DNA from: Paraphysomonas bandaiensis
Lineage: Eukaryota > Chrysophyceae
NCBI GenBank assembly: GCA_965644295.1
Contig: CBFFRP010000272.1
Span: 1 to 64,000 of the forward strand
DNA length: 64,000 nucleotides
Direction: 5' to 3'
Made by a program: the position numbers and the translations under genes. Of the stretch, positions 31,895-44,449 are shown piece by piece; within the stretch, counting starts at the first letter, position 1, and each line of letters begins with the position of its first letter. The notes beneath the pieces are model-generated. The model did not search any database. It saw only the letters and a list, made by a program, of their open reading frames with translations, and had not been told where the DNA came from.

Positions 31895-34800
31895 ATGATG
31901 ACAGCAACATCCCACAGCTATAAACTCGATAGAATAGTGGAGACCAATACCGTAACAGGTGCAGATGCTTGTTGCAGTCGCTTTAAGACTGCTTGGGTGT
32001 AACGAGATCTCTGATCCGCAGGTGAGTGTGTTCATATGCATATATATGTGTATATGTAGAGAGACTGCTGCAAAGGAGTATATTAATGTTGTTATCAGGA
32101 TATCTTCTTAGCTCTAGACTCCATTTCACATTTTTATGGTAAAAATGGCGGGAAATCAACCAAGCAGACGATATCATTACTGAGTGAAGTACGAAGCACA
32201 CTCAATCGAGTGCCTTCATTGCGGAATCGATCCGCTCGAAATGGTTCAACACCACAACACGATAAGAAACCCATGCACTTTGTTTTGAATGATATTGTGT
32301 GGTGTCAGCACGGTGGATGGGGATTTTGGCCTGGCAAGATATGCTCTTTCACGGATGATGGTTTTCTAGTCGAGTTTGCAAAGGGCCAGCGTACTGCCGT
32401 GCACCAAAATGAGGTATCCAGGCGCGTACGGTCATTCATTCACGACTTTGAGGAACTTACAAAGGTCTCCACGGTCAATATGGAAGGGTTTGAAGATACT
32501 GTGAACAGAGCGTTAAGGTATCTTGCTTCAGGTCCACTACCGGCTGCTGTCGCTAAGGATATTACGTCGGGAGGTAACTCAGAGAGGTTTGCTCTGAAGG
32601 CTCGCCGAATCGCGGCTGCATTTCAGGTGAGATATATTATCTAGTACTATTACGGTATTGTTTTGTTTTACTTTAATTGTATTCGTTATCGAATAAGTAT
32701 ATGTATTATGCGATGGCTCTGTGAGTGGTAAGAGGATTGTAGCTTGTATATACAAGTTCATACATTACGAGCGTGCGTACAATTGACATCTGCTCTGTTT
32801 TTACGGGTTGTATCTGTATGCATACACTTCTATTATGTGGAAAGTATGCCACATCCGTGCCTTTATTATATTTTGTATTTACGAAATGTCGTTTGCTGTA
32901 GCGCTACTTGGATAGTCTTCACCGAATGCCTATGTTCGTCAACCCTCAACAGTTGCTGGAGAAGCGTCTTCGCCAAGAGGCCCGAGCAATTGAGCAGGCT
33001 GCTCGAGAGGCTGAAGCAGAGGAACGAAAACGCCGACGAGAGGAGAAAAAACTTGAGCAAGAACGGATTAAAGCTGAGAAGGAGGCGGAGAGACAGGAGA
33101 AACGCCGTCTGCGATTTGAAGCGGACAAGGAAGAAAAGAGACGAATGAAGCAAGAAGCTGCTGAGGCAGCGGCCCGACTTCGTGTACCCTCTGTTCAGGA
33201 GATGGTACACAATCTGGAAACTTCGGAGCCCCTACCTGAAGCTAGAACGGCAAAGAGAACAAGTCGCCACTCATCTGCTGCTGGGGCACATAGTAACTCT
33301 GATTCTAATGAGTCTGCTGCTGATACCCTATTTGTGCGGCTAAAACGATTCAAAGAACTTTCCGACGCTATGTCAACTGGCTGTCTACATGATGTACTAG
33401 AGGATATGGAGCGAGACGGAATGCAGAAAAAAAAGCGACCTCGTGTAAGTAAGCCAGAAGTATCTTCTAAGAGTCCAACTGTGGCACAGTTGCATCTTCC
33501 TATCTACGAAGCCTTGTGTATGGGCGAACCTGTGGATGATGCTTGTATTATATTTGCACTTGAACAAAATCTCTCCCTTCATATAATTCGTATGCTGTTA
33601 TCTCGGTATTGTCCTCTGGATTTGTACCGAAATAAGAAGGGGAAGACCATGATACATATCGCAGCAGAGTTAAATCGCCACAAGGCAATACCCTTTTTAA
33701 TAGAACACTGGAACAAACGACAAGAGACACTAAAGCTTCTTATACGAACTCTTGATATTACAACTGTGAAGGACTATCACAAGAGGTCCCCCGTGCATTC
33801 AGCATGTGAAACTGGCGCGTTTCGGGCTTTACAAGTACTTGACAAGCTGGGGTATAGCTTGGACGAAAAGGATATGTATGGATATACGCCGCTTTTGTGG
33901 TGCGCCAGTAAAGATTCTGCAGAGTGTGCTTTTTATCTTATCAAAAAGGGCGCTGACCCAAGTACTGAAGACAAGAAGGGCCGATCAACGCTGTACTATG
34001 CTGTAGCAGCCGGATGTGTGCAGTTGGGTAAAACTCTACTTCGCAATGGGTGTTGGATGCGGGGGACTGCCCTACAAGAGTTTGTCGCAGATATGTCTCT
34101 CGGCAGAGAGCCGCATAAAATCATATTTGACTCCAGAAGTATCGATGAATGCCGAGATTACTATCTAAATTCTTCTGAATCATCGACTACATCGAGTCAG
34201 GGATCTGAAGACGAAATTGACATATGCTCACGCAATGGGACGAATCAGGGTACATCGAAGACGAGAAAGCAAAGTTCAGCCGCATTGCTGAATGGAGCAG
34301 GCAATAGGTTGAATAACACTAGCCGGAACCAATATAAGAAAGGGAAGGGTCCATCATCATATGAAGAGGAAAATAATTCGGATTCTGTATACACTGATTC
34401 TGTTGTCTCCATTGATGTTGAGACTGAGAATTCTGGCAGCAGCGGAATTCGCAGGTCTACTCGAAAGAGAATTCCCGTATATGCTAATTATACACAAGAA
34501 CTGCGCGAGATGAGTAGAAGAAGGAGCGGGAAATCGGCCTTGCCGTCCGCTTTCCCCAAAGAATGTAGTAATGGCAGGAACAATGGGTGCACTGTCAAGA
34601 ATGATAGGAAGAGTTCAACTGGTGCTTCTAATTCTAGAGATAGTTCCGCACGTGGACGCCCAAAAGGAACTAATCGAGGAGACAGCATACCCGACAACTC
34701 TAGCGATAGTGATTATGATAGCAGCGATACCGATTCTCCGAGTAAGGTGAAACAAGTTAAGGCTGGGCGATATAGCAATCGTGTGGTTGCTCTTTCCACG

Positions 34801-35835
34801 GTAGTTAGTGAGAGTATACTGGAGGTGGAGTCTGATAAATGGGAGATATGGTAATGTTCATTAAGTCGATTCTGTGTTTAGTGATGCCTTGTGTCTGTAG
34901 CGATCACATGGTAGATGTGTGCAAGACAACACCCGAGGTTATCCCTAAGTTTGTCTACGCCACAGAGTCGTACCTGGGCACACCTGCAGAACTTCTTCAA
35001 GAAGCTCCAGCATACGGATCATATCTTTGTTGCTCCTGCGAAGGAGACTGTGCAAGCAACCCCAATTGCCAGTGCATTATGAGGTGAACTCAGCTATTCT
35101 ATCATGTGGATTGTTGTTAGTCAACCTGTAATTGTGTAACTTTTTTGTAGGAATGGCCAACGAAGTCCTTATTCTGACGGCAGGATTGATTTTAGCAAAG
35201 GAAAAATATTTGAGTGTGGTCCACAATGTTCTTGCCAAGCGTCGTGTTCACTGCGGCTGACTCAGAAGGGCGTTACGGCCCCTCTGGTTGTGTGCAGAAC
35301 AGGACCTAAAGGGTTCGGTGTGATGACAATGAAGGCAAGGGTGATAGTGTTATTGTGAGTTGTCTAATGGGGCAGTTGTGTAGGTGATATTGAAAGGATC
35401 ATTTGTGTGTGTATATGTAGGCGAGCGTGTAACTGAAGATGCTCTTGTTCAACAAGAGAACGAAAAAATGCGAAACCTTAAAAGTCATAGCGGCTTTGTT
35501 ACTTATGCTTTTCAAATTCACGACGGTTCTGAGCGTTTCAACCTTGACTCTGAGTATGTATTGTATTCGACTTAGCGTGTATATGTTTGATATAATACCT
35601 TTGTAGATACATTGGGAATGTTGCTCGTTTTTTCAACCATAGTTGCAATCCAAACCTACGCCCTATTAAGGTTGTTGGTGCCTCTTCAGCGAAATCCGTA
35701 CCGACAATGTGTTTCTTTGCTCTGAGGCGCATTGAACCGGGTGAAGAACTTACGTGGAAGTATGTAAGTGGAATTAAGGCGAAGAGTGGTCAAATATGTC
35801 ATTGTGATGCCGAGAACTGCGTTGGTTACGTGTAG
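31895..35835 (+). CDS. PWWP-ankyrin-SET histone lysine methyltransferase (G9a/GLP-like)
   Basis: Seven exons: 31895..31996, 32099..32626, 32902..34850, 34901..35083, 35151..35340, 35384..35553 and 35607..35835. They total 1117 codons. Domains in order: a PWWP domain near residues 95-145 (VLNDIVWCQHGGWGFWPGKI), and a highly charged coiled coil at about 225-310 (EEKKLEQERIKAEKEAER). Then come at least five ankyrin repeats at about 405-600, a Ser-rich linker, and a cysteine-rich pre-SET (CCSCEGDCASNPNCQC, CGPQCSCQASC). The SET domain has FVCVYVGERVTE, ARFFNHSCNPNL and EELTWKY, and a post-SET CHCDAENC. Ankyrin plus pre-SET/SET is the G9a/GLP plan for H3K9 methylation and reading; PWWP domains read H3K36 methylation. 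The first exon is the least certain part, and the 275-nt intron 2 is unusually long. Confidence 0.85.
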
Positions 35836-36177
35836 ATGATGTAGTCAGTATCTCACACGACCTGTATGTTTACTTATGCATTGTAAATGGAGTAATTCAA
35901 TGTTTTGCGAATTCTATTTGTACATAATACTAGTATATCAAGCAGCGTTCTATGTGTGAAATAATAAGACTTTCAATATATGTTGGGACTTATTGCACTG
36001 TAAGTAATGCCTCGATAGTACACATTACAATCTGTCAACATTGCAACTTATCAAGCGGACTTGGAGCACTGCTTTTCTATTCTAATATTATATTAATTAC
36101 GCAATGATATATATCGTAAAGAAGTATGACATACAGCATCATATCACATTATTCAAGTATTACACTAGCCAAGTCCT
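35836..36177. other. Convergent intergenic region
   Basis: Spacer between the methyltransferase (+) and the EGF protein (-), which must hold both 3' ends. AT-rich; nothing else is assigned. Confidence 0.4.
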
Positions 36178-39100
36178 TCAAAATACCAAGTTAAAGCCAC
36201 AATCCCTACGTGTCCCTTGGTTCCCTAATCCATCGGAACTGGTGCGATAGTCCCAACATATACACTCGCCCGTGGTACGGTCACACTCACCGCGGCCAGC
36301 GCATTCTAACAATGTTCCGGAGCTGGCCTGTCGCTGTGTCACGACCAAAGATGGCGATGCCCCTGTGAGCGTGTTCTCAACGATAGACAAGATGGGAATA
36401 TCTCCCAGCTCTGTGTTAAACGAGACCTCCACAACATTTCCTGCGTCATCACACACTCCATCACCGGTATTCGCAGTCGAAGCGTTCGTGGTCACGTTAC
36501 CAATAGTACTGAGAGATTCTAGGGCCACCTCGAGCTCCCCCGCAGTATTATTGGGGTACAGCTTATATGTCGTCTCACCCCGAAATGATAGTGTGAAATA
36601 TCCCCCAGAAGCTGAGCAAGAAATAGATTGAATCTCAAGCGCAGGGGTCTCAGCTCTGGTATCATATCCGTAAGGGCACTGCAAGTCGGACAAAGTATCG
36701 CCGATATAAGTTGGAATCATGTGATATGAATCTACATAGCCATAATCATCGGCATAGCACCCATATCGCATCGTGGCATCCCAAGTTTCCGGCTTGTGAT
36801 TCTTGCTACCATAGGTAATAGGGAAGGCATCACCATTTGCTTTCGTCCTCTTAGCTGCTAATTCTTTCATCGATAAACACCTGAGAAACAATTAGTATAT
36901 ATTTAATACAGTACTTCCGGTGCATATCATTCCCACCTTCCGTTACCGTTGCATGGGTTACCCGCAGGAGAACAAGTGGACCTCTCACAGGCTGCCCCCT
37001 TCACGACGACGAAAATAAACACTTGGGGCATAAAAAACTAGGCCCATACCTCATAACCTGTGTCACAGGTGCAAGTACCAGTATCCCTATTACAACGACC
37101 CGCGTTTGAGCACTCAACCTCCACATCATGCGCAATGTTGTCCACTACAGGCTCCGCAAACCATGCTGGCCCCGTTGGACATGTGCGCATTCTGCAATCA
37201 CCATAAAAACCCGGATAACACTCACACTTCCAGTTCCCTTGTGTACCAAAAATCATGATATACAACAACGAGGACAACAGCAAATACCATACCGGTTAGG
37301 CCAGTACAACGACCATTACCATAACAGTCCAAGTAGTTTCCCCATTTCGGTTGATCCATGCCCTTGTCTAGAACAATTCCTAATGGGCGGCCGTACTCCT
37401 CCGTCCAAAGGAAGTTCTCATCAGTGTGGTATATACGATACTCGAAGTCTTCCTCAAAGTTGTAAACCGTTCCTGATGTTCGGTTTCCGAGGGAATTTTG
37501 AGTCATATCCATCCACTTAATGCTGAAGAGAGCAGGGTCCGTCCAAAGAAGCACATCACGTGTGTCATCAATGAACAAATACGTCGGTTCCGACAGGTTA
37601 ACCTATTAGTGTTACCCAGGGATAGTTAAAAGGGGTGTGGCATAGTCATTCGCAATGCATACCCACGTGGTCTCGAGTAAAACCGATACATTGTAATAGT
37701 CTCGATCCTCTTCCTCAACAACATCAAGGTAATTAGGTAGATCAAGGTTAGTCACCACGATTCCTTGTGGTTCTGACTGCACATCGAAACATATTACAAG
37801 ATTCTACAAACACGCAGTGCATACATTATCGATAAAGTACATAGTGTTATTCCTCAAGTTTATGGTAATATCTGTGGCATTCGCCGGCATAGTCACATTG
37901 TCGATATTACGATACAGAAAGCGCTGCAAGCGATTGGTTCCATCTAAATCGCATGACCTTAAGACTGTGATTTGGTAACCGCGACTAACATCGTTGTCAA
38001 CCCAATAAAGCCTTTTCTCCTTGTAGTGTATGGCGATTCCCATGGGCTCCAACAGGTAGTCTTGACCAATAGTAGGCGTCAGATCGTTGTTGGCCGGTGT
38101 AGTTGCATCAAGGTACTCCCAATAAATCTTGCCATTTGCACCAAATCCATCACCGGGAACGCTCCAGTACAACTGTCGTGTGCCTTACTCAACCAATATA
38201 GATGAAGCCCAGGCCATACATACCTTTCTACGATTGAAATGTGCATCCATTGCAAAGCCAAAGATGCGACCAGTCACCACAAGCCACGACTGCAGCATTG
38301 GTCAAGACAAAGCCATATGCATAAGTATTACTCAAAAGCAAACATTGTAGCCCCCCACCTCATCTGTCACCGCTGTTCCATTCACATCTAACAGAATACG
38401 CCCAATAAAAGGCGCAGCTTCGTTGTTATCTACAAAATACAAATAATCGGCCGCTCGATCAAGCACAAGAGGCCCCGCACTACTATTTGTAGTCATGTTA
38501 AAGATAATCTACACTCAAAGTCATTGGCCATTACGGTTGCAATGAATATCATACCAACTTCGAACTCCTGTCTACTCGCGGGTACTTGGAGGAGTGGTCC
38601 CAGTAAACCATTTCTGGTACTCGGCCATCAGATGTCCAGTCCATCATCTGAATAGTAGAGGACTGCCCCTCTACAGAATCCCTTGCCCTATGGGTTACGC
38701 AAGAATTCAGAACAACTAGTTGTACACACACTCGCTACTCACCAGGTAGGATTAAACGAAAGGTATATCTTCTCCGGATTCCGCCATGCGCTCCAGTCAG
38801 CCCCAGTTGTCCTCGAAATTACTCCAGGACATCTCCCCAAGCCTACACCGCGACATAATATATAATGCACTACATTCCCACAAAATAGTATACGTATCCT
38901 ACCAGCCCAGTCAGATGAATTGAACGTAGGTTGCCCGCACGGGCCGAAGTCAGGGTCACTCGACCAGCCCTAGAAATTATAAAATCACTAGGTAGCAGAG
39001 AATCTTTGTCACGTACATAAGGGCAGGTACATTTTCCATTGCTGTAATCACACTTGCCGACATTGTTGCATATACCAGTACCACCATCCCGACCATCATT

Positions 39101-40410
39101 CGTGTGTAGTGACATAACTAGCGTCGTGTTGTCCGTATATACGTTGCCCATGTCCTCGCGATTCACTGCAGAAGTCAACAGCTGCAAAATAGGAAGGTTT
39201 CCCAGAGGTGCTTTTAAGACGATTGTATGGTTGCGATCAATCGAGTCTTGACAAATTTGAGTGCTGGACTGAATAGCAGTAACTCCCGCACTAAGAGATT
39301 CATTGGCAAATGTAATCGATGATGATGCAAACGTCGCCATAGCGCTGAGTGCAGAATATATCTCGCTTCCTTGAGCAGAAATATCGATTCGAGGTGACAT
39401 TTCACCTTCGTAAAGAAACTGAAACGTGCCATCGCAGAGGGAGCTTGTACAGTTACAATTCAGATACTGCGTAGTCTAAAATATATAACATCGCCCATAT
39501 TACAACACAATCGTATATTGTAAATCATGTTTACCTCGAAATATATCTCTGCCCCAGTCATCTTATTCGAATAGAAAGAAACAGCAGGAACATCTCCAGC
39601 TTTCCTCACAAACGATATACTTGTATATGTAGTCGCAGAAGCATCACACACAGTCTTGGATGGATCGGAAGAACCATCAATCAACACACTGATGGGTGTA
39701 TACGTCAGAGCGTCAGTATTCGAATAGTATCCGCCGCTATTCATCAGTGCTGCTGCGACTTCTGTAGCCGTAGAAGTGCCATATAAGTATGTTTTTGAAA
39801 TCTTCCCCAGAAATCGGAGCTTAAAGCGACCAGAAAATCCGGTCCCCGCTACACACACCAGAGTAACTGTCTCTCTAGGGTTACCACTCACACGTGGATC
39901 TACGCCACGATCACATGACTGAGATGAACAGTCGTGCCCGGACCATCCAGGGTCACATTGACATCCCATTGATACGTCTGCGTCCCACAATGTGTATGTT
40001 GAGGTTCTATTAAAGGTCCATCCATCGAAGTAAGTGGCGGCATTCCTGAGAGAAGTACAAATACCATGGCCATTGCAATTGTTGGGACAATCTCGCAATT
40101 CACAGGCACGTCCAGAATACCCATCATAACATTCACATAATCCAGTTGCTGTGTTACACTTTCCTTGACCACTACACGAAATAGATTGATGGGCGCCGTC
40201 TTCTATATAGGCCACATCAGCATAACTTGGACCGCTAGGGCACACCCGCTTTGAGCAGTCACTCGATTCATATCCACTAAAGCATGTACACTGTGCTAGT
40301 GTATTGCAGATCCCATGACCACTGCATCTGTTCTTGCATTGAGCGATCACACAACTCAAACATGAATAAAAAATATAAAAATAAATACAAAATAATCTGA
40401 TTGATATCAT
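36178..40410 (-). CDS. Large secreted EGF-like / beta-propeller surface protein
   Basis: Thirteen exons: 40410..39535, 39475..39017, 38969..38903, 38842..38743, 38687..38555, 38508..38359, 38289..38224, 38172..37825, 37776..37663, 37602..37293, 37237..37050, 36998..36937 and 36880..36178. All junctions are in phase, giving 1191 residues with introns of 46-69 nt. A signal peptide (RLFCIYFYIFYSCLSCVIA) precedes tandem EGF modules of the form CSGHGICNTLAQCTCFSGYE and CNGHGIC. The middle holds LDL-receptor-type YWTD-like propeller strands (GRVPEMVYWD, ADYLYFVDNN, KRLYWVDNDVSRGYQ, NTMYFIDN, DVLLWTD). More EGF modules follow (GNGRCTGLTG, CSNAGRCNRDTGTCTC, CAGRGECDRTTGEC). No membrane anchor is visible at the C-terminus, so it is secreted or wall-attached. 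Adhesion or matrix function is inferred from the modules. Confidence 0.85.
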
Positions 40411-40872
40411 ATGAGATTAGAGTTATCGCTTCATGAGACCCTAGAATACAAGGGAAAAGCAGAGTTCCTTTCACCTCTTGTGTGTATCTCTCTCAGTGTC
40501 TATGTATGTCTCTATGGATCATGTACAGCAGAGTATCTCCATATATATGTATGTATGTATATGTACCTATGAGCCTTCTCATATTCCGTTTTACTGGCCC
40601 TACTGTAGAATACTGCAGAGAAAAGCATGCATTATACAGTTGACTCGCGTTATGGTGGACGATATATGGTGGATACTTTCGCTATTGTGGATGAATTTAG
40701 GCATAAAATCCACGATTTATATATAAACCTATAGTTTTTTAATGGAATACCCCTATTTTTGGTTTATTTTTGTAGACAAAGCACAATTATATGTGCTGTA
40801 TATAATAACCCATTGCTTATATATATATACTTACATCACATCACTGCATCTGTTCGTCTGCTGTATGTAGCG

Positions 40873-41570
40873 ATGTCAGATGAATGCAGCATTGGTACCA
40901 AGCGCAAGTTATCGTTGTGTAGTTTCTCGGATGTGCAGAAATGTAGCTTTGTCATTTCAAATCCCATCAATCAATTCGTTGCGTACAAGAAGAACATTTT
41001 CAGCCGTTCAGCACTAAATAACTGGATTAAAGCCTGGAATGATGGGACACTGAAGGTTGAAATTGCACAGGCCACAAGAAGCAAAGGAAGGGTTCATTTC
41101 CTGAGGTGGCGAGAAAACTTGTTGAGTACATTAATGTTCGCCATGAGCACTACAAAATAGATAAGGCAGCTTGAGCTGGTTCTATCTGCAGCAGAAGGCT
41201 AAGGACTGTGCAAAGATTTGCCAGACTAAGAAGCAAGTAATGCACATGCTTGACATTTTTGTACTGTATAGATAGCCTATGCAGATGATGAAACGCTGAG
41301 TTCTTTTCAAGCTTCATCTGGTTGGCTGAGCAATGTGTTTAAGTCGGAATAGTTATGTTCATATGAATCTGCATGGAGAAGCTAATGAAATCAGCGATGC
41401 TGACGCAGCAGTTGCTATGGAAGAGTTCAACCAGAAGTTGGGTGAATTATGTGAAATTAATGATGTACCAATGCATGAATTTTCAACGTCGACCAAGCTG
41501 GGCTGCAGGCGGAATTGAGTAAGACTATACGCGGAGCGAAACAAAAGAAAGACAAGGAGCGTGTGACAGT
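40873..41570 (+). pseudogene. Transposase remnant (CENP-B/pogo-type)
   Basis: The left part encodes a CENP-B-type helix-turn-helix region: MSDECSIGTKRKLSLCSFSD, then FSRSALNNWIKAWNDG. After a frame shift near 41090 comes FPEVARKLVEYINVRHEHYK, the second DNA-binding module. Further shifted pieces (DADAAVAMEEFNQKLGELCE, KKDKERVTVMICSS) correspond to the region entering the DDE domain, which is then missing. No function is expected. Confidence 0.75.
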
Positions 41571-41683
41571 TATGATTTGTTCTTCACCCTATAAAAAGGT
41601 TCCACTGGCACTCATTTTTTTTTCTCGTTGGCTTCCCAATGAGTGCCAGTGGAACCTTTTCAGAACGTGAAGAACAAATCATA
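41571..41683. repeat. Inverted repeat inside the transposon, about 46-bp arms
   Basis: The arms 41571..41616 and 41638..41683 are complementary except for a few mismatches and cover TATGATTTGTTCTTCAC and GGTTCCACTGGCACTCATT. They surround a 21-nt loop with a T run. The left arm is the start of the DDE-coding region, so the right arm is an inverted copy of that coding segment. Confidence 0.8.
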
Positions 41684-41784
41684 ATTGTCGCTAAAACCTG
41701 GGTTTTCTAATGGTGGATAATCTCGGTTTGATGGACAGTTTTGCTTATGGTACACACCGTCCACCATAGCGTGAGTGCACTGTA

Positions 41785-43057
41785 TACGAAGTAGCATAGT
41801 ATCACACATCACATTGTATATTGTATACCCTATGTACAATGCACAGAGTGTCATGTTCACCGGAATAAACGCGCTTATTCATTTTTTATAATTAAAAAAC
41901 GCATTTATTCGAAACACGCGCTGGTTGCCAACCAGTCTAGATATCTAGACGTATCTCATGTATATATATACAGGTATGGATACTCTGCTTTATTGAGTAT
42001 TGACCATAAAAGTAAGACATGTATTGACTGTATTGACTATATTTGATTCATGTATCGACTAAGAATATGACGGGACATATTTACAAAGCGTTATCTACAA
42101 AGCTCTTTAAACTCCATGAAGAAACTATCACAGGGGAAAAGAGGAGCATTTCAAATGAAGTCGAGAAGAATCAGAAGAAGCGGTTCAAGAAAGGTTAAGG
42201 GTGAGTTTTTAGTGGGTAAGAATCCCACATAACTGTGTTACAGCGAAGTGTGATGTACACAGTATCTTTATGAAGATTTTCACATCCGTGTTATCCTATA
42301 AGATGACTAGATGATATATATAGCTGCAGTATAATGACGATTACTCGTTTCTACATTTTATTTAACGTATTCTACAATACTATCTTAGAGAACCATACGT
42401 ATTCCAACATGCTTGATGGTTTGAGATTGTATAGATTGAATTGCTTGACAGTCAGTTCTGTAGGATTCCTTGCAGTACAGTATCGTAATGAATGAGAAAT
42501 CAGTGATAATTATATTCCACGATTCAGTGACTCACTAGAATTACAATAAGTATTTACAACGTTTATTATTATTGACATTTCCTACTAAAAATAACACAAA
42601 CGACACTATATTCAGCACCACTATCTTCTGCTCACATAACATGCGCTACGCCACTCCGTGCAAATAATTTAGCTAGCCTTTAACGACTTAGAAATAGAAG
42701 CACCACTGTATATAAATTACACCTACTAGGTTAGCTAGCTCAGCGACGATCGGTATTGCCTATGACTCCTATACGCAACGCTAGAAGTGAGAAAAATATG
42801 AGAATGTAAACATATGTACCTGAATTTTTTTTGAATAACTCTTGCACTAACCCACCGTAGCATGCTAACAACACGATCATATACAACCTAGAATATAAAT
42901 AAGTCGTACAATATGAGAAAATATTAAGTGTACCCCACCTGTATTTCTTGCTTTAGTGCATCAAACTGAGGGTGATACATTCCGATAGAAGTCTGCAATA
43001 TATTTTCTTCGCTCCTACGCAAAAATAAGTGAGCTAAATCAGAAAAAAATACTTCTA
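41785..43057. other. Intergenic region
   Basis: About 1.3 kb. A short basic open frame at 42067..42198 (see next entry) is the only coding candidate. The rest is AT-rich and unassigned. Confidence 0.35.
42067..42198 (+). CDS. Possible small basic peptide or first exon
   Basis: A 43-residue frame starting at a good ATG encodes a Lys-rich, helical peptide (KALSTKLFKLHEETITG, ending NQKKRFKKG). Possible donors (GTTAAG, GTGAGT) lie at its end, so it may be the first exon of a gene I could not extend. No family recognised. Confidence 0.3.
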   Translation: MTGHIYKALSTKLFKLHEETITGEKRSISNEVEKNQKKRFKKG

Positions 43058-44449
43058 TTACTTAATGGCCAGTATCTCTTCAGTCTCCGCCGCAATGCAT
43101 GAGTTCACTATCTCGCGGTGTATTGCAAGTTCTTTATCTGCCGCCTCGCGCACCGCTTGCTGGTTCATCTTGATCAAGTACGGATCTGATATAGGATGAT
43201 GCTTAGTGTCGTGTGTGCTAGAATGAGCATTCGCAGGGAGCCCAGCAGTGACATTAGCATACTTCTTATCATGCTCGTCACGAACTTCTATCGCTCTTCT
43301 CTGAGCCTCAGCTACTTCCCATGCCGCACGATGTCTTCTCTTCTCAGCATCAATGTGACATAGCTCATATAGGGCACTAATGCGAACAAAGCTCGAATTT
43401 GCCTCACTCTCCACACACTGTAATCTCTCTCGCAGCCTCCTATATATATGCACCGGACAGCTCTGCAAAAGAGGGTCTCTGTCGACCTCAATGAGGGTGT
43501 TCTTTATTGCTTGCTTCATCATGTGAATACTCCGACGATACTCACTATTGATCTGTCTACGCCCAACTTCACTGGAAAAATGATCATCGCTGGAATTCAG
43601 ATGCGGTCTCTCATCCGATAGGTTTGTGCTTTGTGCATTGTCACCAGCATCGTGGTCTTGCTCCAGTTCATCAGTTTCCAGGGACTCGTCCCCAACTGCC
43701 TCCTCGTCAGCCTCAACTACCACTGGCAACTCGCGCTCAGGCTCTGTTTGATAATCGTCCTACGTATTATGTCAATTAAACATCGAAGAACATTGAGTGA
43801 ATTGAATATCGAAGAAACACAGTGCTACCTTGCTTTCAGATTCGGCGTCCTCTGCAGTCTGGGCTCCCCAGTAGCTTCCATTGAACAGGTGCATCTTTCT
43901 CAGCTTCGCATTCATGTCATTTTCTTCATCTGCAGAGCTCTGAGCCCCCCAATATAAAATCTCTTCCGAATCTGAAGTGTGTGTACCATTTACTGGACTA
44001 CGAGACGCCTCCTCTTTAATACAGTCGATAATTGAGGGCATTTCATCCAGATAGGAATCTAGCCTTTTGGCATCTTTTAGAACAGATATATAAGATTTCT
44101 TTAGAGGGGGTGTATTGTCACCAATCTTTCGAATATAGGCCTCGGATATGGACTTATTGTGATTTTCTAGAAAGCGCACCATCCGCTCTACATGTCGCTG
44201 ATGTTTCTCATGTATAGAACGCTCAGATATAGATGGTTCCGCAGAGTGGATAGAGCGCTGTTGCTTTGAGATTTTCTTTTTTCGTCGAATTGTACTCTCA
44301 ACATTCGTGTGGATGCTCTTGGCTTCTCCACTCTTTTCAATCTTTTTAGTGTGAGATATGATGCGTGGGTGTAATTGATGACCACAGCTCTCACAGAACA
44401 CCCACTCCACTGGTACACTCCGATGACAGAAACCACACGTATGAGGCAT
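43058..44449 (-). CDS. N-terminal zinc-ribbon protein of unknown function
   Basis: Two exons, 44449..43829 and 43759..43058, join across a 69-nt intron in phase 0 and give 440 residues. The N-terminus is a short double-Cys zinc ribbon (CGFCHRSVPVEWVFCESCG). It is followed by a Lys/Ser-rich linker and a helical region. A motif YWGAQ is repeated twice 38 residues apart (EEILYWGAQSSADEEN, NGSYWGAQTAEDAESE), each followed by acidic residues. The second half is strongly charged and predicted helical or coiled coil. Role unknown; zinc ribbon plus acidic linear motifs suggests a scaffold that binds partner proteins. Confidence 0.68.

Larger units (their letters stand above)
40637..41782 (+). mobile_element. 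Dead pogo/Tigger-like DNA transposon
   Basis: Terminal inverted repeats of 24 bp (40637..40660 and 41759..41782) match at 20 of 24 positions. They begin CAGTTGACTCGCG on the left and, read inward from the right, CAGTGCACTCACG. TA dinucleotides flank both ends (40635-40636, 41783-41784), the expected duplication. Length is 1146 bp against 2-3 kb for autonomous members, so it is internally deleted. Confidence 0.85.

Noticed and set aside
32744-33210. Other-frame open stretches around the start of methyltransferase exon 3
   Set aside because: Low-complexity shadows of the Glu/Lys/Arg-rich coiled coil.
34841-34900. Frame shift at the end of the methyltransferase ankyrin/linker exon
   Set aside because: Explained by a 50-nt GT-AG intron (34851-34900) that keeps phase into the pre-SET.
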